Numbered from the stretch's first letter, positions 1-10,671 are shown. The stretch is 64,000 nucleotides of DNA from Leptidea sinapis (GCF_905404315.1 NC_066310.1:2046001-2110000), one strand, 5' to 3'. A program made the numbers and translations. The notes: generated by a model not told the origin, from the sequence alone.

Positions 1-156
1 TCAAGGAGACGAGCGCAATTGTAATGCCGCTCAGATTACTGCTTAAATTTTTAGGTTTTTTAAAAATCCTGAGCGGCACTGCATTGTAATGGGCAGGGCG
101 TATCAATTACCATCAGCTGAATGTCCTGCTCGTCTCATCCCTCGTGTCAAAAAAAA
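1..156 (+). mobile_element. Rep-A retroposon, 3' part cut by window start
   Basis: This is the 3' half of the Rep-A family (described at 9161-9468). It contains the long hairpin region (GCCGCTCAG...CTGAGCGGCAC), the GGGCAGGGCG block, the ATCAGCTGAA segment and an A-run. The 5' part lies outside the window. The hairpin loop carries extra changes compared with other copies, so this is an old copy. Confidence 0.8.
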
Positions 157-809
157 TCGAAGGTTTTTTTAGTTTCCCCATACTTCAAACGTAATGCGTA
201 TGGGTAACTTATCTATGCCTAAAATATGGAAGATGGCGGTCCATGCGTCGTCAATTTCTCTCTTTTACTGCTCAACACGCTTAATATGGTATCTGTACGT
301 ATACCTGGCAGTAACTGTTCGCTCCCTGCACATTCACGCAACAGGAAGGATAGGTTTCAGACAGTCAAAAACTAGCCTCCTGTACCAATCTCTATACATG
401 AGCAGAATTACAATACATGGCAATTTTGCCTACATTTATGGTAATTTTCTTTTTTAATTCTAAATTGAACAAGATTTTCCAGAGATATTAATGAATGTGA
501 CAACCGGAAAAGCATACTAACCAGGAAGCGGATGTAAATTGTCTATGTACTTGTGTAGATTATAATAATACCTTAGCCGCGTTCCGAGAATACACAGAGC
601 TTCCATCATTGAACTACGTCTTAGAAGATTATTATAATTAGATTAATCATGTTTGGTCGCTCTATTAATAGATTCTTGCGGAGCTCCAAAGTTTGGCAAA
701 GATTTTTTTTGTAAATCATAGATAAACAACACAGTTGATGGCATAGACTAGTATTAATTTTTTACTTCAAATATAATAGACCCCATAAATACATTCGACT
801 AAAGTAATA
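157..809. other. unassigned AT-rich DNA
   Basis: No repeat match within the window and no convincing coding frame. An 87-codon open frame at 194-457 has no recognisable motif and I do not call it a gene. Confidence 0.4.
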
Positions 810-1120
810 TTTTTTTTATGACAATAAGGGACGAGATTAGCAGGACGTTCAGTTGATGGTAGTTGATGCGCCTTACCCATTACAATTCAGTGCCGCTCAG
901 GATTCTTGAAAAACCCAAAAATTCTGAGCGGCACTACAATTGCATTCGTCACCTTGAGACATAAGATGCTAAGTCTCATTTGCCCAGAAATTTCACTAGT
1001 GATTTGAACTTCACACCGATACACAATAATGCTTACACATTACTGTTTCACGGCAGAAATAGGTGCCGTTGTGGTACCCATAATCTAGCTGGCATCCTGT
1101 GCAAAGGAGCCTCCCACTGG
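810..1120 (-). mobile_element. Rep-A retroposon, full length
   Basis: Full-length minus-strand Rep-A copy: T-run then TATGA on the plus strand (the A-tail), through to CCTCCCACTGG at the 5' end. The 11-bp hairpin arms GTGCCGCTCAG (890-900) and CTGAGCGGCAC (924-934) pair perfectly. The segment near 1000-1020, normally GCTACGGCGCCC, is replaced by a short divergent stretch. Confidence 0.85.
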
Positions 1121-1885
1121 TATAAATAGCTAAAAACGGGGTTCATTACATAAGCTTTTAATTTAATAAAATCCCGAAATCAGAAGTGAAAACTTGAACA
1201 TTAACGTTGTGCATTTTGTAATGTTTTGGGAATAATTTCGCAAGAATTGCTTTATTTATCTGAATAAAAGTACTTGCATTTATGTGGTTAAATACAATAT
1301 ACATTTATTGCGCTATCGTACACATAAATGAAATTTTATATTACATAAACAATTTAACACTGCAGAACTATTACAATTATTTTACATTAAAAAGTTTATC
1401 TCTCTGAAAAATAAACTTCTATACATTATAACATCGACTGTCTTACGAATTTTCGATCAGGTCACGTGTCCTGACGCGAGTTTAACATAGAACAGTGCTC
1501 AACGCCGCTAAAGAAGTTGTCACTTCAAAATATATGAATCTCTTTTTAAAATTTTCATATACAGAAGCCGAGACAATTGAGCCATTCACCTAAAACAGTA
1601 AAGCAGTTTGCGGCCAAACAAAAGCATAGACACATACAGCGCGTGTTCTTGAATCGCGTTAGCTAATTCAATTATAAGTAATTAAAGTTATATAATATGT
1701 TATGTTTAAGAATCTTAATACGTTTTAGTAGCGAGTCGACGACCTCCGTTCGTCCAGATAATATTTAAAGTTTTATTAATATCTCTACGTCACTAATACA
1801 AATTCCTGCTAGATCAGTAGCAGCATTCGGTTTAACCTTTCGATTACTCGAAGAAAATTATGCAGGATCTTACATAACGCAAACC
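1121..1885. other. unassigned AT-rich DNA
   Basis: No recognisable gene or repeat seen on either strand. Confidence 0.35.
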
Positions 1886-2165
1886 AAATCTAAATCACTT
1901 TATTCAATTAAGTAAAAGAAATGATGAGTGTCAAAAGGTATAGCATTTACAACTACTTCGGAAAACGACGGGTTTTAATAAGAAGAAGTGGCAAGGAACT
2001 CATTGAAACTCTTTTAAATCAACGTCATCGTTTTACAAATTATTTTTGTAACAATATATTTGCAGCCTAAACGTCAAATTATCAATCACTTAACATTAGT
2101 AAGTAAGCCAATAAATTTGAATAAATAAATAAAAACATCAATCCACACACACCATCATTAAAATA
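1886..2165 (-). mobile_element. family L LINE-like 3' end
   Basis: Minus-strand copy of a family also present at 10672-10725, 41945-42490 and 50962-51370. Shared signatures are GAAGAAGTGGCAAGGAACTC, ACTCTTTTAAATCAA and, at the 3' end, ATGAATAAAGTGAT. The fixed 3' end with variable 5' truncation fits a LINE 3' UTR. No coding part is present, so the clade is not assigned. Confidence 0.6.
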
Positions 2166-2814
2166 CCATATTATAGTAACTTTTACCTCAAATAGTTTTT
2201 TATTAATTATTTTGAATGCTCATTTGTTTTGTTTATTTTCTGTGAACATGATGAAAAAGTATATACATCGTTTAGTTAAAGCTTACTAACGCGAATTAAC
2301 CGAGTAGTAGCATAACAAGTTTATGTTTATACATTAGGATTATCACAGTCTCTAAAAAAATCGCTGATGTATCTATGTACATAACACATTACATTATGAA
2401 AAATATATTGAGAGGCAACAGATTAAATGTTTCTTTAAATTTTTCTCATAATAGGCGACTCATATCTCATTTCTTTGACAAGTTCTGTCTGGCAAAGTAA
2501 AAGTGTGAGCCCGTCCGCACGTACTCAACACTCGCCATTATAAAATTAATTTAATTCGCAGAGTTTTGTTGGCAACGGTGCCAAGCCGTGAGAACTTTAT
2601 TTCATTGACTCGTGTTTCGCGTGGGTATCCATTCATAAAGAATGTTCTCGATAATAAAGCGACTTTTATTCTGATTTTACACGATTCCAATAATTAATTT
2701 TTTATAATTAATTTGAAACTATGTTATTATATCTGCTTCGATTTTTTCTCCTATAGACCTATTTTTCTTTTGACCTAGGTTTTCATTATATTAATATAAA
2801 CGAAGATAATAAAC
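2166..2814. other. unassigned AT-rich DNA
   Basis: No recognisable gene or repeat seen. Confidence 0.35.
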
Positions 2815-3580
2815 AATATACCATGCTGAATTGCCCTCTTCTTGTTTCGAATTGAATCGAATCGAATATCTCCTCAGGTGTGGGAAAGTTCCGTCGATAC
2901 TTTTTCCTACAACGTAAGAGCGTCGAATAATTCTCCTTTGTACTTACAACGCTGTTCACAACTGCACTGTCAATGGCGATAATAAGTATTATATTAAGGG
3001 TGGTGGGCTGTCGATAAGACACCAAACTATTGATATCTTCTCTGATCACATTCACAGCTACAAATGAAACATACAGCACTCTGTTATGTCCTCACACTGT
3101 GCTATGTACTAGCATTCGCTAATAAGTGTAATATGTCTTATTTTGCAATTTAGTCTCTAATGTATCAACAATTATTTATTTGATGAGCTCTTTTCCTTAG
3201 GTTGAATTTAATGTATTTCTCACAGTATTTTTTTTATATTGTTATTAACTTGCTAAAACGTAAGTAATGCTCTGTTTGTGTTCGTTTGTTAATTGTTCTC
3301 CCATAATTGGGGTGTCACCTAAATAGTTATATCTATGTAAGTTATTAAGGAATTGTATTGGTGTTGGAGCAATAAATAAATAAATAAACGTTAATATGAG
3401 TTCAAATACCGAAAAAACGTGTGGGGATCCCCACCAGTTCCCAACAAAAGATTCCGGTTACAAAATCTAACAGCTACACAAAATCCTATTAACAGGTCTA
3501 ACTATCGAACACAACCTCTTTTTAACTTGAGATAACACGTACCTTAAACTTTTGACATAGGCTTTTTACTAACAACCGAG
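2815..3580. repeat. family D repeat, copy 1, split by an insertion
   Basis: The flanks 2815-2930 and 3388-3580 together match the uninterrupted copy at 7495-7775. Shared blocks are ATATCTCCTCAGGTGTGG, GTAAGAGCGTCGAATAA, ACCGAAAAAAC, CAACAAAAGATTC and AATAACACGTAC. The class of family D is unknown. A 97-codon minus frame at 2786-3079 runs across the junction and is not a gene. Confidence 0.65.
2931..3387 (+). mobile_element. retroposon insertion with AAAT tail inside family D
   Basis: Sequence absent from the paralogous site at 7620. It ends in an AATAAATAAATAAATAA tail just before family D resumes, so it reads as a plus-strand LINE or SINE 3' end about 457 bp long. No coding motif was recognised and no clear target duplication could be resolved because both junctions are A-rich. 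Confidence 0.55.
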
Positions 3581-3760
3581 ATTGAAGTTAATGCTTTTCC
3601 GTCCAATTCTTTCAAATTCAATTGTTTTTATTTACTTTATTGTTAGGTTTTTAAGACATTTATTATTATTTGGACGTTGTTCCTGAAAAACATTCCAAGC
3701 CACAAACATCACATTTTAAGGAATTCGAGTTTAAAGTTTAATAAATATTAGTGTATTCCA

Positions 3761-3792
3761 TAGTAGCCCAACCCACATGGGTTGGGCTACTA
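3761..3792. repeat. near-perfect 32-nt palindrome
   Basis: TAGTAGCCCAACCCA at 3761-3775 and its exact complement TGGGTTGGGCTACTA at 3778-3792 are separated by only two bases (CA). This could form a cruciform or an RNA hairpin with a 15-bp stem. It is more GC-rich than its surroundings. No element boundary could be tied to it. Confidence 0.8.
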
Positions 3793-3924
3793 AGTCACGA
3801 TGTCATTTAAAGAGTGACAGTAGGGCTGCCATTTTTTGTCAGTCTGTTAATATGAATGATAAATAAATGTGACCAATTTTGTGTTCTTAAAATATCTAAT
3901 AACGTCCATTTATTCATTTGTAAG

Positions 3925-4085
3925 TTAGAATCTACCCCCTTTAATTTTGAAGTTAAAATTTCTTTAGGTGCGTTGAAGGCTTCATTTTGTGGGTATTTGA
4001 ATGAGACTGAGCCGTCACGCTCGACTATGTTATCTTCGTTCGGATAAATTCGGCTCGAGTCGGCTAAGGAAGCGCCATCAGTCTA
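3925..4085 (+). repeat. family G repeat, copy 1
   Basis: Matches 30235-30335 through a shared block (GTCACGCTCG, CTATG, TTCGG, AACTCGGCTCGAG-like). The class is unknown. The 63-codon frame at 3856-4047 overlaps it and carries no motif. Confidence 0.45.
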
Positions 4086-4125
4086 AGTAAAATTTACCAG
4101 AGTTAATTTACCACAGTCATGGTTA

Positions 4126-4446
4126 TCTTATATATAAAATTCTCGTTTCACAGTGTTCGTTCCCGTACTCCTCCGAAGCGGCTTGATCGATTCTCATGAA
4201 ATTTTGTGAGCATATTGAGTAGGTCTGAGAATCGGCCAACATCTATTTTTCATACCCCTAAATGTTAAGGGTGGTGCACACGAATGTTTTTTTTTTTATT
4301 TTTTCTTACATTTTTTTTTATTTGTTTGATTATGAGACAGCATTAAAAAATACATACAACTTCAAACTTTCACCCATCTACGATCAACAGTTACTTTTGT
4401 ATCGCGATTTTAATATCGGCAATACAACGTTTGCTGGGTCAGCTAG
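4126..4446 (+). mobile_element. non-autonomous Helitron H1, complete
   Basis: Begins TCTTATATATAAAATTCTCG directly after an A and ends GGGTCAGCTAG directly before a T, the Helitron A|TC...CTAG|T signature. The body includes CTCCTCCGAAGCGGCTTGA and GAGAATCGGCCAACATC, motifs shared with H2. A weak stem GCAA...TTGC precedes the terminus. It is too short (321 bp) to encode the Rep/helicase protein, so it would depend on an autonomous element elsewhere. Confidence 0.8.
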
Positions 4447-5239
4447 TAATTTATATAAATCATATATATATATTATGAATCTCATTCGATTTCTTCGCAT
4501 GCCTGGTAGTATTTTTGGAAGTGAGAACGACACATAACGGCGTTACTATTTAAACAATTGCAACTTGCCGTAAACATAATGCAGATACACCGTTCTGGCG
4601 TAGTTTACACCGCCTCGTTGATAGTTTCTAGTTTGTTCTGTATTCTGACTAATCATTAAACCAGTGATCGAGGATACAGCAATTTAATACCGCTTCTTGT
4701 TCCAACTTTATAAAACAATATATTTAATGATGGGCTTCCTTATCATGTATTTTGCTAATCCAGAATAATTCAAACCAAAAACAAAAATCTTTTCCGCTTT
4801 CTTATATTAGTTTATTTAAATACGTTTGTATATTATAAATAAATACCACGAATATCACTCGTGTTCATATTATTCAAATAAAACAAACATAATATTTAAA
4901 CGAATAATTTATTACATCTTGACAGCTGCCAGAAGAAAAAACTAGATGCGAATACATAATCGTGGCGCCAAATTACATCACCTTATTTTTTAAATTCGGA
5001 ACATAATGATTTATGGTTTCGTAAAGGCGTGTTTGTTTTTTAAAGTGTACTTCGGTACGATGCAATGCAATCATTATTCACCATAAATATATAATGAATG
5101 TAAACACTCTTTTAGCAATGACGTTATACTTAACACGGTAATTATTTTTGTTTATTGTGTACTGACATCTATAATTATTATTGTAGTCTAGTAAAATGCA
5201 CGTCACATTGGTTTTCTAGCAAGGCACTGTGGATCTAGT
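4447..5239. other. unassigned AT-rich DNA
   Basis: No gene or repeat recognised; mostly simple AT-rich sequence. Confidence 0.35.
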
Positions 5240-5575
5240 TAGTCGTTGTGCTTTGGAATAAGCAAAAACGTTTGTGTGATAAAGGTTACTATAACATAAA
5301 TGACTTTCTTAATGATACCACAGATTGGGAATGGAGCGACCGCCCTCAGGCTATTAAATAATAAGTTTAATTGTTCAATGTTACATTGTTACTTTGTAAA
5401 TGTTACTTTAACTGTAAAACATATTTTTGATGAAAAAAAAAAGCCCGCTGAGTTTGTTGCGCCCATTCTTCGCAGGCCTGAGGCATTCATTTTGGAATGG
5501 GTGGTAGGTTTTTGACTATAAGTGATTTCACATCCTATTTTGAATAAAAATATTTGAACTTGAATTGCTTTCCGT
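5240..5575 (+). mobile_element. family E LINE-like 3' end, long copy
   Basis: Longest of six copies of a family with two recognisable parts: an upstream part around AAACGTTTGTGTGATAAAGG, TACTATAACATAAATGAC and CCACAGATTGGGAATG, and a 3' part containing GCCCGCTGAGTTTGTTGCGC, GGAATGGGTGGTAGG and ending in TTTGAA-like repeats. Fixed 3' ends with variable 5' ends indicate a retroposon 3' UTR, a type I know as common in Lepidoptera. No coding part is visible. Confidence 0.6.
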
Positions 5576-5988
5576 ATGTATTTAGTATTTGTAGCGCAAG
5601 GAAAAATATGAGTTTGGTAATAAAATAACGGAACCAAATTAAACTAAATTGACTCTTACACTAGTGCTATATTTATTTAGGTTAATAAGGAGGTAGGTGC
5701 CGCCTAATTGCCAAAGTAAAATGACTAGGTTTGTAATTTCCTATAAATTGGTAATATTGGAAGAAAAACCGATACTTTGGATAATTATTATTATCAATAT
5801 CAATTTTATTTATTAAAATCATTAATAATTTCCAATTCCAGTTTATACTAAACAACTATAATATGACGACATTGTAAATGTCATTTAGCCTAAATCCACA
5901 CTTGCCGGTTGCCAACTCCAAAAACGCTTTTTGCCGTCTTTGATCAGTTAAATGGGCAATAAAACAACGTTTTCACACATGCTTATAA
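5576..5988. other. unassigned AT-rich DNA
   Basis: No gene or repeat recognised. Confidence 0.35.
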
Positions 5989-6512
5989 AATAAGTCTGAA
6001 TGGTTAAATATAAGCTTGTGTGTTTATGATTGGGCCTCCAGACAGCGGGTTCGTTGTTCAGGCCGAAGGTTGAGGCTAAACTCGACCGCAGACACGCAAG
6101 GCAAGGTAAGTATTGCCAGCATCGATAATTAATTATTTTTGTATTTACATTATTCTTGTACATATCTTATATTGTTTGTTTTATAAACATTTATGTCTGT
6201 TGGGATTTCATCTGGATGTTTATTTTAACGCAGAAACAACTGGACGTATTCAAATGAAGCATTCTCAATATCACGGTGTATTAATTTTATTATTACATGT
6301 TTTACAGGGCCTTTCAAGTTTTTGTTAAAGAAGTTATTCACGGCGTATTTTCTGCAACACGACCTCTATTGGGTGCTTATTTAAAAAAATATTATAACGG
6401 TCATATTGAGCGTTTGGTTATTTTGGCAACCCTGTGTGACTCCTGTGGTGCTATTTGCGTAATTTCAAAATCGTACATGTTAAGTTCTGTTTCTATCCAC
6501 GTTTTGCTCTAG
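5989..6512 (+). CDS. possible two-exon small gene (hypothetical, weak)
   Basis: A strong donor-like site, AAG|GTAAGT at about 6104, is followed about 200 bp later by an acceptor-like site, TTACATGTTTTACAG at 6306. Upstream is an open frame from 5989 to the donor. Downstream, the frame beginning AFQVFVKEV is open to 6512 (about 68 codons). Joining the two keeps the downstream frame only in a phase where the upstream exon contains stops, so the first exon could at best be 5' UTR. The residues resemble no family I know. Chance occurrence in AT-rich DNA is quite possible. Confidence 0.15.
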
Positions 6513-6926
6513 ATTCGTATACTTCTATAATTTTCCTAGAACGTTAACTGAATAAGAGCCGCGCTTCAACGATATTTGAAAACAAGCCCGCTCAAATATA
6601 CCAACATTGTTCTACAAAATCTTAAATTCAAATTTAGTGAGTCTTATCGAGTGTCATTTCTTGTAAGACTAGTCTAGACGAGGCAGTCTCATGCCAGAAC
6701 TTGGCGATCAACATCTCCTGCGGATGCCTCGTGTAGAGGCGAAACTCGTGTCGAATTGATTGAAGGCAATTCTTAGCGGAATTAACACTCGAGAAGGGTT
6801 ACAACATTTGAATAATTATGGATTTCCACAAAATAACGCCAAAATCAATAAATTTTCTTAACTGTTAAATATTTCTACTACTATTAAATAGGTTATCTCT
6901 ATTTTATGATGTTTTAAGTTGTCAAC
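6513..6926. other. unassigned DNA
   Basis: No gene or repeat recognised. Confidence 0.3.
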
Positions 6927-7235
6927 TTTTTTTTATGAAAATAAGCGACGAGACGCGCCCGAAGTTCAGCTGATGGTAATTGATACGCCTACATTACAAT
7001 GCGGTGCCACTCAGGATTCTTGAAAAACTCAAAAATTCTGAGCGGCACTACAATTGCGCTCGTCACCTTGAGACATAAGATGTTATGTCTCATTTTCCCA
7101 GTAAATTTACTAGCTACGGCGCCCTTCAGACCGAATCACAGTAATGTTTACAGATTACTGCGTCACGGCAGAATTAGGCGCCGTTGTGGTATCCATAATC
7201 TAGCCGGCTTCCTCTGCAAGGGAGCCTCTCACTGG
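6927..7235 (-). mobile_element. Rep-A retroposon, full length
   Basis: Full-length minus-strand copy, T-run to GCCTCTCACTGG. The long hairpin, the GGCGCC-flanked segment and the 5' end are all recognisable with scattered substitutions. See 9161-9468 for the family. Confidence 0.85.
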
Positions 7236-7494
7236 TAACTCAACCAAACGTAAAAAGTTTACACAATACGCATCTCCCAACTATTGATGTTCCATCCTGT
7301 TACGAGAATACGCATCACACGATCTAGGGAGATTTAGGGAAATCGAACGTAACTTCATCACAAACGGAACTGAACCGTCAATTTGTGTTATAAGAATACA
7401 TAATTTAACTTTTTAACATAACGTTCCTTCGATCCTATTCTCGTTTAGTTATGAGAATAGGGCTACTGATGTGTTTGTTACTAGAGAGCATGGG

Positions 7495-7775
7495 CTACGG
7501 TGATAACAAACCATAGACAATGCTCGTTTGTTCCATAAAGAAAAATCGAATTAAATATCTCCTCAGGTGTGGATAAGTTTCGTTGCGACTTTTTCCTACA
7601 CCGTAAGAGCGTCGAATAAACTTAATTATGATTTCAAAAACCGAAAAAACCCTTGGTACGTGGACAGCTTCCAACAAAAGATTCTGGTTTCTAAATACTA
7701 CAGCATTTGAACACAACGTCTTTTTAATTTGAAATAACACGTACTTTATACATTTAATTTCTAAACAGATCCAAA
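7495..7775. repeat. family D repeat, copy 2, uninterrupted
   Basis: Uninterrupted paralogue of 2815-3580; it shows the pre-insertion state at 7620. A 115-codon minus-strand frame (7495-7842) covers it, but the paralogous copy does not keep the frame and no motif is recognised, so it is not called as a gene. Confidence 0.65.
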
Positions 7776-8006
7776 ATAACTCTTTTAAACAAACATTGGA
7801 CCGCTTTAACTGATGAAGTCTTGCAGAAAAATTAAAATTCACAGTAACATTCGCACAAATGAGTGAATTTGAAAGTTTTTACTTAAAAGAACATTAAGAT
7901 AAGAAAGTGGTTTATTAGTGAATGCATTATTATATGTACATATCCCCAATACACACAGCCGTAAAGTAAATCTTTGTTATCTTTAATTGCATAAAAGTGT
8001 TTTTAG

Positions 8007-8255
8007 GGTTCCGTAGACAAATGGCAAAAAACGGAACCTTTATAGATTGGTCATGTCTGTCTGTCTGTCCATCAGGATGTCACAACCACTTTTTTCCGAA
8101 CTATAAGAACTATACTGTTGAAACTTGGTAAGTAGGTGTATTCTGTGAACGGTATTGAGATATTCACATAGAATAAAAAAAAAGTTTTTTGGGGTACGCC
8201 ATACTTAGAACTGAAACTCAGATTTTTTTTTCATCAAACCCATACGTATTATATT
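8007..8255 (+). repeat. repeat J (GGGTTCCGTAG type)
   Basis: Starts GGGTTCCGTAGACAAATGGC with a nearby inverted echo (AAAAAACGGAACC), then GTCTGTCTGTCTGTCC, AACTATAAGAACTATACTG and AACTGAAACTCAGA. I recognise this as a dispersed repeat seen in many lepidopteran sequences. Its class is not settled from this one copy. Confidence 0.6.
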
Positions 8256-8822
8256 ATAATTATTGTATTCAGGCTGTGTTGCTTCCAAGTAATTTTCGAC
8301 AAATATCTTTCGCCTGTTCTCAAAACATTGTCGGCCATTTTAATAGCGGACTCATTTCAAATCCATCCATTACGCTTTCTCGTTCATTAGTCTTGCCTGC
8401 GTGGACTCTATCCTTTGTAAAGCCCATTGGTCGAGATAACTCAAGTCGATTCTATTTCATAAATCTGTGCTCTTTGATTGCAGGATTTCTCTTTATTACA
8501 GGAAGAAAGTTGATACATTCTTAATGTAGGTAATAGACATTTCTGCATAATTATTTGTAAGTATTTAAAGGTAGCCTCTTTGTGCTAGTAGGACCCTTTT
8601 AATACATCCCTGACCTGGTGGTGGTGTACGCTTACGGTACATTAGCTCTAACAATTTGTGCAGTCAATCTAATTTTATCTATGCTGTCTAAATAAAAAAA
8701 GGATCATACGAATCTATAGTATTATAAGGCCTGCGCTTCTTATGAAGGTGTTTTTGTGTTTTCAACTTCGTTTAGTGCAAAGATTCACATACAATGAGGC
8801 CGAAACGTGCAATCTGTGACTT
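8256..8822. other. unassigned DNA
   Basis: No gene recognised. A 111-codon plus-strand frame at 8189-8524 starts inside repeat J and has no recognisable motif. Confidence 0.3.
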
Positions 8823-9495
8823 TACGGTTTTTAAACCAGCATTCGGGTCATCTAATGTTAAGTGATTACCGCCACCCACATTCTCGTGCAACACCAAAGG
8901 AATTACACTCATTCCACTGTTTGAATGTACGTGGCAGAAAGTTCCTTGAAAATCGCACTGTGGAGGAACAACATCCAGATGGCGAGAATGATATCCAAAT
9001 ATGTGTGTATGAGTGTCATGTGATGTTCGAAAATGGTGGCAGGAATCAGATCAGCAGCCTTTGGAACTCTCCCTAGGCGACGCTAAGCCTTCCAAGTGGA
9101 TGAGCACTGCATCCCCGATAAAACAAGCAACCCTGTCATATGGTTCAAGCTGATACTGGCTTTTTTTATGACAATAAGAGACGAGACGAACAGGACGTTC
9201 AGCTGATGGTAATTGATACGCCTTGCCCATTACAATGCAGTGCCGCTCATTCTTGAAAAACCCAAAAATTCTGAGCGGCACTACAATTGCGCTCGTCTCC
9301 TTGAGATATTAGATGTTAAGTCTCATTTGCCCATTAAATTCACTAGCTACGGCGCCCTTCAGACCGAAACACAATAATGCTTACACATTACTGCTTCACG
9401 GCAGAAATAAGCGCCGTTGTGGTATCCATAATCTAGCCGACATCCTGTGCAAAGGAGCCTCCCACTGGCTTGCACCAGATCAGAGAAGAAACCAA
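8823..9495 (-). mobile_element. Zenon-like LINE C-terminus and 3' UTR, carrying a nested Rep-A
   Basis: Minus-strand remnant of the C-terminal part of a LINE ORF2 and its 3' UTR. Marker strings are TAAGTGATTACCGCC, TTCCTTGAAAATCGCACTG and, just before the nested element, CAAGCTGATACTGGC. The coding sequence resumes beyond Rep-A at 9469 (CTTGCACCAGATCAGAG). The frame is broken in several places. The parent family is probably CR1/Zenon-like, judged from consensus residues across copies such as FDRVQRRAAR, LWNELPCAVF and FLKGRQRSC. Confidence 0.65.
9161..9468 (-). mobile_element. Rep-A retroposon, full length, nested in the LINE (family description)
   Basis: Reference copy of Rep-A, about 310 bp. 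Read 5' to 3' on the minus strand it starts CCAGTGGGAGGCTCC, continues with GGATGCCGGCTAG (here GGATGTCGGCTAG), then GGCGCC-type blocks enclosing a small hairpin (CAGTAATG/CATTACTG in the better copies), then GACTTAACATCT, a GC-rich hairpin (GTGCCGCTCAG/CTGAGCGGCAC), GGGCAGGGCG, ATCAGCTGAACGTCC and a CATAAAAAA tail. No terminal inverted repeats are present. The A-tail and fixed 3' end fit retroposition. I see no tRNA-like A and B boxes. ACTGGC flanks both sides (9155-9160 and 9464-9469), a target duplication or microhomology with the element's own 5' end. Confidence 0.85.
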
Positions 9496-9944
9496 GTCAT
9501 TTTTAGCCAACATTTAGGACAAACCTTTAACTGTTATTCTTTAAAGTATCTCTTTTACAATTTCGACGGTTTTGTTCAAATCATCACATCCTCATAATAT
9601 TTCTGAGCAAATATGTTTCTCTTTAATATTATTTCTAGATATTTTAATCTCACACTATCAAGTAAAAATAGATTTAACTCAATACGGTCTGAAATTATTG
9701 AAGCCGATACGTCTCAGGGGAAGGAGTTTCTATATCCAATAACGTCAGCGGCATCCCTAATTTGATAGCTCATATTTTTAACTAATGCTTTCAGTTGCAT
9801 GGTTAACTAGGAATTAGTGTTAGCTTTTGCGGCTGTTTTCGTATAAGGAAACATTTAGGTCTTTCTTTTATATGAAGCTATTTCTGCTTCAAAGACAGAA
9901 AATAATTAGAAACGGTTATAATATTAAAAGTTAAGAAATTAAAA
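9496..9944. other. unassigned DNA
   Basis: No gene or repeat recognised; the upstream LINE may extend a little into it but has diverged beyond recognition. Confidence 0.3.
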
Positions 9945-10150
9945 TGGATTGGACACACAATAAGAGTGAAGGACAACTGTTGCAAAGCAATAAAGCAGTG
10001 GTATCAAGTGTAGAAGAAGAGGGGAAGAAGAAGACAGTTCAGAACATGGGAGAACGAGCTTAAGAGAGATGAATTAGCTCGAACCTCGACCAGAGAACAA
10101 AAATGGTGAAAATATGTGCAGAAAACTTTAGAGCCGAAAAAGGCCAAATA
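9945..10150 (+). mobile_element. RTE-like LINE C-terminal relic
   Basis: The plus-strand frame reads LKWIGHTIRVKDNCC, then KKRGRRRQFRTWENELKRDE, then TSTREQKW. The order K-W-x-G-H, a basic RGR linker, W..ELK.D and R..W is typical of the C-terminus of RTE-type LINE reverse transcriptase proteins. Stops occur within it. It is a different subfamily from the ATG-tailed RTE copies in this window. Confidence 0.55.
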
Positions 10151-10671
10151 GACAAAGGCTCAGTATTAATTTAAGATTAAGATGCCCGATTAAAAAGCTT
10201 AAAAGTTAAACATTGTAGCTTAATGGTTAGGAGGAACTCTACAATTGGAGACCCCAGTGATTAAGTGTCTTAGGTTAATTTTTCCGAAGGGGATAGACCC
10301 TGAGGCCGTACAAATCGACTAACGGGCTCGTCTTATAATTGTGATCAATTTTTTTTTACTTATATAATTCATTTAATATGCAAAAAGGCTTTAATTCGAC
10401 AAAATATCGAGTGTGCAAGAATCGGCGCATGTAATCCCATACATGACGTATTCAGGCCATCGCATGGAGACATTCAATATTCTAAGATTGCAAGGGCACA
10501 CGGATACCTCATGTTAATGACTGATGGTTCTCAAGCGAAGTTACTGTGACGCTGGGAGTTTTATCACTCATAGGTACATTAAACGTATTCTGTAGTCTTT
10601 CTATAATTTTTAATGTAGTAACAATATTTCAACAATAGTAATTATAAAACGAAAAGAAAACTTTTGACATT
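10151..10671. other. unassigned DNA
   Basis: Nothing recognised. The 3' UTR of the preceding LINE relic may occupy part of it. Confidence 0.3.

Noticed and set aside
4262..4537. 91-codon frame rich in F and Y
   Set aside because: It overlaps the poly-T part and 3' end of Helitron H1.
7495..7842. 115-codon minus-strand frame as a gene
   Set aside because: It lies on family D, whose other copy does not keep the frame; no recognised domain.
9313..9597. Recurring antisense frame (SLICPVISLATAPFRPK-like, ending CKGASHW), also at 6999-7238, 35029-35217 and 52132-52401
   Set aside because: It looks like a conserved protein family but is the antisense strand of Rep-A; similarity comes from shared descent of the retroposon, and several copies break the frame.
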